Below the pieces are notes generated by a model. The model was not told where the DNA came from and searched no databases. It saw nothing but the letters and a program-made list of their open reading frames with translations. A program made the position numbers and the translations under genes. This document shows positions 61,384-64,000 of a DNA stretch of 64,000 nucleotides, piece by piece. Location: positions 3,049 to 67,048 of the forward strand of contig JAWKHR010000036.1 of the NCBI GenBank assembly GCA_041394725.1. The letters run 5' to 3'. Source of the stretch: JAWKHR01 sp041394725 (lineage in GTDB: Bacteria; Acidobacteriota; Vicinamibacteria; Vicinamibacterales; SCN-69-37). The first letter of the stretch is position 1. Every line of letters starts with the position of its first letter.

Positions 61384-63045
61384 ATGCGCAGGCTTCGACT
61401 CGTGCTGACGATGGGTGTCGTGCTGGTGGCCGGTGCCGGGCTGCTGGCGCAGCGCGGCCGCGGCGCCGGGGCGGGAGGACAGGAGACGCCGCCGCTCGAC
61501 CTGCCGGCCGACTCGCCGCGCGTGGCGGCCTTGAAGACCGAGGCGCTGGCCGAGGTGGACAAGCTCAAGGACTTCTCGCAGCAGATGGTGGACCAGATCT
61601 TCAGCTACGGCGAGCTGGGCTTCCAGGAAGTCGAGACGTCGAACTACCTGATCGGCATCCTGAAGCAGAACGGTTTCGCGGTCGAGGAAGGCGTGGCGGG
61701 GATCCCGACCGCGTTCATGGCGTCGTGGGGCAGCGGCAAGCCGGTCATCGCGCTCGGGTCGGACATCGACGGCATCCCGCAGGCCTCGCAGAAGCCCGGC
61801 GTCGCCTATCGCGACCCGCTCGTGCCTGGCGCGCCCGGCCATGGCGAGGGCCACAACTCGGGCCAGGCGGTCAACGTCACCGCGGCGCTCGTGCTGAAGA
61901 AGATCATGGAGCGCGAGGGGATCCCGGGCACGATCCGCATCTGGCCTGGGGTGGCCGAGGAGCTGGTCGGCTCGAAGGCGTATTTCATCCGCGCCGGGCT
62001 CTTCAAGGACGTGGACGTCGCGCTCTTCACGCACGTCGGCACGAACCTGTCCGTCTCGTGGGGTGACGGCGGCGGCAGCGGCCTGGTGTCGGTGCTGTAC
62101 GAGTTCAAGGGCGAGTCGGCGCACGCGGCGGGCAGCCCGTGGCGCGGCAAGAGCGCGCTCGACGCGGTCGAGCTGATGGACATGGGCTGGAACATGCGGC
62201 GGGAGCACCTGCCGCTGTCGCAGCGCTCCCACTACGTGATCATGGACGGCGGCGACCAGCCGAACGTCGTGCCCTCGACGGCCTCGGTCTGGTACTACTT
62301 CCGGCAGATCGACTACCCCGGCATCAAGGAACTGTGGGCGATCGGCGACCGGATCGCCGCCGGCGCGGCGATGATGACCGACACGGAGCTGGCGCGGACG
62401 CGGGTGCTCGGCGCCGCCTGGCCGCGCCACTTCAACCGCGCGATCGCGCAGGTGACGGCCGGCAACATCGAGCGGGTCGGCATGCCCGAGTGGAGCGAGG
62501 ACGACCAGCGCTTCGCGCGCGCCGTGCAGAAGGAGATCGGCTCGCGCGAGACCGGGCTCTCCACGCGCGCCGGCGGCGCGCTTCGCGGCCCCGTCAACCA
62601 GGCGACCAACACGGGCGGCGGGTCCGACGACATCGGCGACATCTCCTGGAACGTCCCGACGGTGACGCTGTCGTACCCGTCCAACATCCCCGGTCTGCCG
62701 GGCCACAACTGGGCCAATGCGATCGCGATGGCGACGCCGGTCGCGCACAAGGGCGTGCTCGCCGGCGCCAAGGTCCAGGCACTGACGATGGTGGACATCC
62801 TGCTGAAGCCGGAGGTGGTGAAGGCGTCGTGGGACTACTTCAACGACGTCCAGACGCGCGACCGGCACTACGAGCCGCTCATCCGGCCCGAGGACACGCC
62901 GGCCATCGAGCTGAACCGCGATATCATGTCGAAGTACCGTGAGGAGATGAAGAAGTACTACTTCGATCCCACGAAGTACAAGACGTACCTCGAGCAGCTC
63001 GGCATCACCTACCCGACGATCCGCGGCGGCGGCGAGTCTCGATGA
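61384..63045 (+). CDS. Secreted M20-family amidohydrolase (AbgB-like)
   Basis: M20 peptidase/amidohydrolase of 553 residues, long for the family. ATG with GGGGGATTCC upstream. Signal peptide ends near LLAQ. ELGFQEVETSNYLIGILKQ, LGSDIDGIPQASQ (metal-binding), GHGEGHNSG, a catalytic EE in WPGVAEELVGSKAYF, and late GHNWANAIAM. The p-aminobenzoyl-glutamate hydrolase-like subgroup has this pattern. Its stop overlaps the carbonic-anhydrase-like start (ATGA), and hisS follows, so the three may be one transcript. Confidence 0.9.
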   Translation: MRRLRLVLTMGVVLVAGAGLLAQRGRGAGAGGQETPPLDLPADSPRVAALKTEALAEVDKLKDFSQQMVDQIFSYGELGFQEVETSNYLIGILKQNGFAVEEGVAGIPTAFMASWGSGKPVIALGSDIDGIPQASQKPGVAYRDPLVPGAPGHGEGHNSGQAVNVTAALVLKKIMEREGIPGTIRIWPGVAEELVGSKAYFIRAGLFKDVDVALFTHVGTNLSVSWGDGGGSGLVSVLYEFKGESAHAAGSPWRGKSALDAVELMDMGWNMRREHLPLSQRSHYVIMDGGDQPNVVPSTASVWYYFRQIDYPGIKELWAIGDRIAAGAAMMTDTELARTRVLGAAWPRHFNRAIAQVTAGNIERVGMPEWSEDDQRFARAVQKEIGSRETGLSTRAGGALRGPVNQATNTGGGSDDIGDISWNVPTVTLSYPSNIPGLPGHNWANAIAMATPVAHKGVLAGAKVQALTMVDILLKPEVVKASWDYFNDVQTRDRHYEPLIRPEDTPAIELNRDIMSKYREEMKKYYFDPTKYKTYLEQLGITYPTIRGGGESR

Positions 63046-63551
63046 TCCGGGCGTACCGGGGCCGGACGCCGGCCGTCGATCCGTCGGCGTACGTGGACCC
63101 GAGCGCCCAGGTCATCGGTGATGTCGTCATCGGCGCGGAGAGCAGCGTCTGGATGCAGGTCGTGATCCGCGGCGACGTGAACCACATCCGGATTGGCCGG
63201 CGGACCAACGTGCAGGACGGCACGATCGTGCACGTCATGCACGGCATCCACCCGACCGCGATCGGCGACGAGGTGACGATCGGCCACGGCGCGATCGTGC
63301 ACGGCTGCACGGTCGCCGATCGCGTGCTGGTCGGGATGGGCGCGATCCTGCTCAACGGCGTGTCGGTCGGGCCGGACTCGATCGTGGCCGCCGGCTCGCT
63401 CCTGACCGAAGGGACCGTGGTCCCGCCCCGGTCGCTCGTCATGGGCAGCCCGGCCCGCGTCCGGCGCCCGCTCACCGACGAGGAGGTCGCGTCGATCCTG
63501 GCCTACGCGGAGAGTTACGTGCGCTATCGAGAGGACTACCAGGCGTCATGA
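63042..63551 (+). CDS. Gamma-carbonic-anhydrase-like hexapeptide protein
   Basis: Left-handed beta-helix trimer protein of 169 residues (YrdA/PaaY group). Metal His ligands: IVHVMHG (about 66-72), EVTIGHG (about 82-88) and AIVHGC (about 89-94). RGDVNHIRIG and NVQDGT are conserved. A C-terminal helix closes the fold. It may be an active zinc carbonic anhydrase or a related acyltransferase-fold hydratase. The start overlaps the M20 stop, and its own stop overlaps hisS (ATGA). Confidence 0.9.
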   Translation: MIRAYRGRTPAVDPSAYVDPSAQVIGDVVIGAESSVWMQVVIRGDVNHIRIGRRTNVQDGTIVHVMHGIHPTAIGDEVTIGHGAIVHGCTVADRVLVGMGAILLNGVSVGPDSIVAAGSLLTEGTVVPPRSLVMGSPARVRRPLTDEEVASILAYAESYVRYREDYQAS

Positions 63552-64000
63552 TTCCCCCCCTGCGCGGCACCCGTGACGTGCTGCCCGGTGAAGTCGAGAA
63601 GTGGCAGTTCGTCGAGCGCGTGGCGCGCGATCTCTGCGACCGCTTCGGCTACGTCGAGGTGCGGACGCCGATCCTCGAGCGCGAGGAGCTGTTCGCGAAA
63701 GGCACGGGCGAGAGCACCGACATCGTCCAGAAGGAGATGTACTCCTTCACCGACAAGGGCGGCGAGCGCGTGACCCTGCGACCCGAGGCGACGCCGAGCA
63801 TGGTGCGCGCCTACGTCGAACACAACCTGGAACAGGTGCTGCCGGCCGCGAAGCTGTTCGCGATGGGGCCGATGTTCCGGTACGAGCGGCCGCAGAAGGG
63901 CCGCTACCGGCAGTTCCATCAGCTCGACGTCGAGGTGTTCGGCCAGGACGACCCGGCGATCGACGCGGAGGTCATCGACCTGGCGTGGACCCTCGTGGCG
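63548..64000 (+). CDS. hisS: Histidine-tRNA ligase (3' partial)
   Basis: First 151 residues of HisS; the gene runs past the window end. MIPPLRGTRDVLPGEVEKW, TPILEREELFAKGTGESTDIVQKEMYSF (class II motif 1), LRPEATPSMVRAYVEH, and motif 2 GPMFRYERPQKGRYRQFHQLDVE. It charges tRNA-His with histidine. ATG overlaps the upstream stop. Confidence 0.97.
   Translation, partial: MIPPLRGTRDVLPGEVEKWQFVERVARDLCDRFGYVEVRTPILEREELFAKGTGESTDIVQKEMYSFTDKGGERVTLRPEATPSMVRAYVEHNLEQVLPAAKLFAMGPMFRYERPQKGRYRQFHQLDVEVFGQDDPAIDAEVIDLAWTLVA

Overview
The window is a G+C-rich bacterial chromosome segment with tightly packed genes. It most likely comes from an Acidobacteriota relative, plausibly class Vicinamibacteria. 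That placement is an inference from gene content: large CarboxypepD_reg/TonB receptors, an imuA-imuB-dnaE2 cassette, a bacterial SET-domain protein, a Tes/MSS-like radical SAM enzyme and long REP-like palindromes. I saw no rRNA, tRNA, CRISPR array, prophage or intact insertion sequence.

Layout. 0-8 kb: a caspase-like partial gene, a rhomboid pseudoprotease, a zinc-ribbon membrane protein, an FHA-GAF-PP2C phosphatase, a LeuA-like enzyme, an M28 peptidase, citrate synthase and YacG. 8-33 kb: a very large phosphate-acquisition and polyphosphate region. On the minus strand it has ppx, two thymidylate-kinase-like genes, then pstSCAB and phoU. Divergent from these are a CHAD protein and a SixA-like phosphatase, followed by glgC, a TonB receptor with a beta-propeller phytase, an orphan PhoB-like regulator, a second TonB receptor with a secreted beta-helix protein, a DUF47/Pit transporter pair and a PhoB-PhoR pair. 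Six sites with two 7-bp half-sites in 11-bp register, consensus GTTACAC-N4-GTTACAC, lie upstream of several of these units and look like a lineage-specific Pho box.

33-34.7 kb: a secreted peroxiredoxin-like/DsbD-N fusion with an in-frame UGA at the U-x-x-C position and a SECIS-like hairpin directly downstream, so a probable selenoprotein, followed by a metal-transporter-like membrane protein. 34.8-42 kb: an MFS exporter and the ImuA-ImuB-DnaE2 mutasome; DnaE2 carries three in-frame low-complexity repeat inserts. 42-46.6 kb: Gfo/Idh, GMC and VOC enzymes, then a 107-bp near-perfect palindrome whose ends supply the stop codons of two convergent genes. 46-56 kb: an amidohydrolase, a SET-domain protein, an esterase, two secreted carboxypeptidase-regulatory-like proteins, a nucleotide-sugar dehydrogenase and MsrPQ. 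56-64 kb: a Tes/MSS-like radical SAM protein, a repeat-rich gap, a serine hydrolase, MoaA, an M20 peptidase, a gamma-carbonic-anhydrase-like protein and the 5' part of hisS.

Caution: several otherwise well-conserved genes are frame-disrupted (LeuA-like, pstC, pstA, pstB, phytase, imuB). The many indels in pstB and pstA within about 1.5 kb look more like local sequence error than decay, but this cannot be decided from one sequence.
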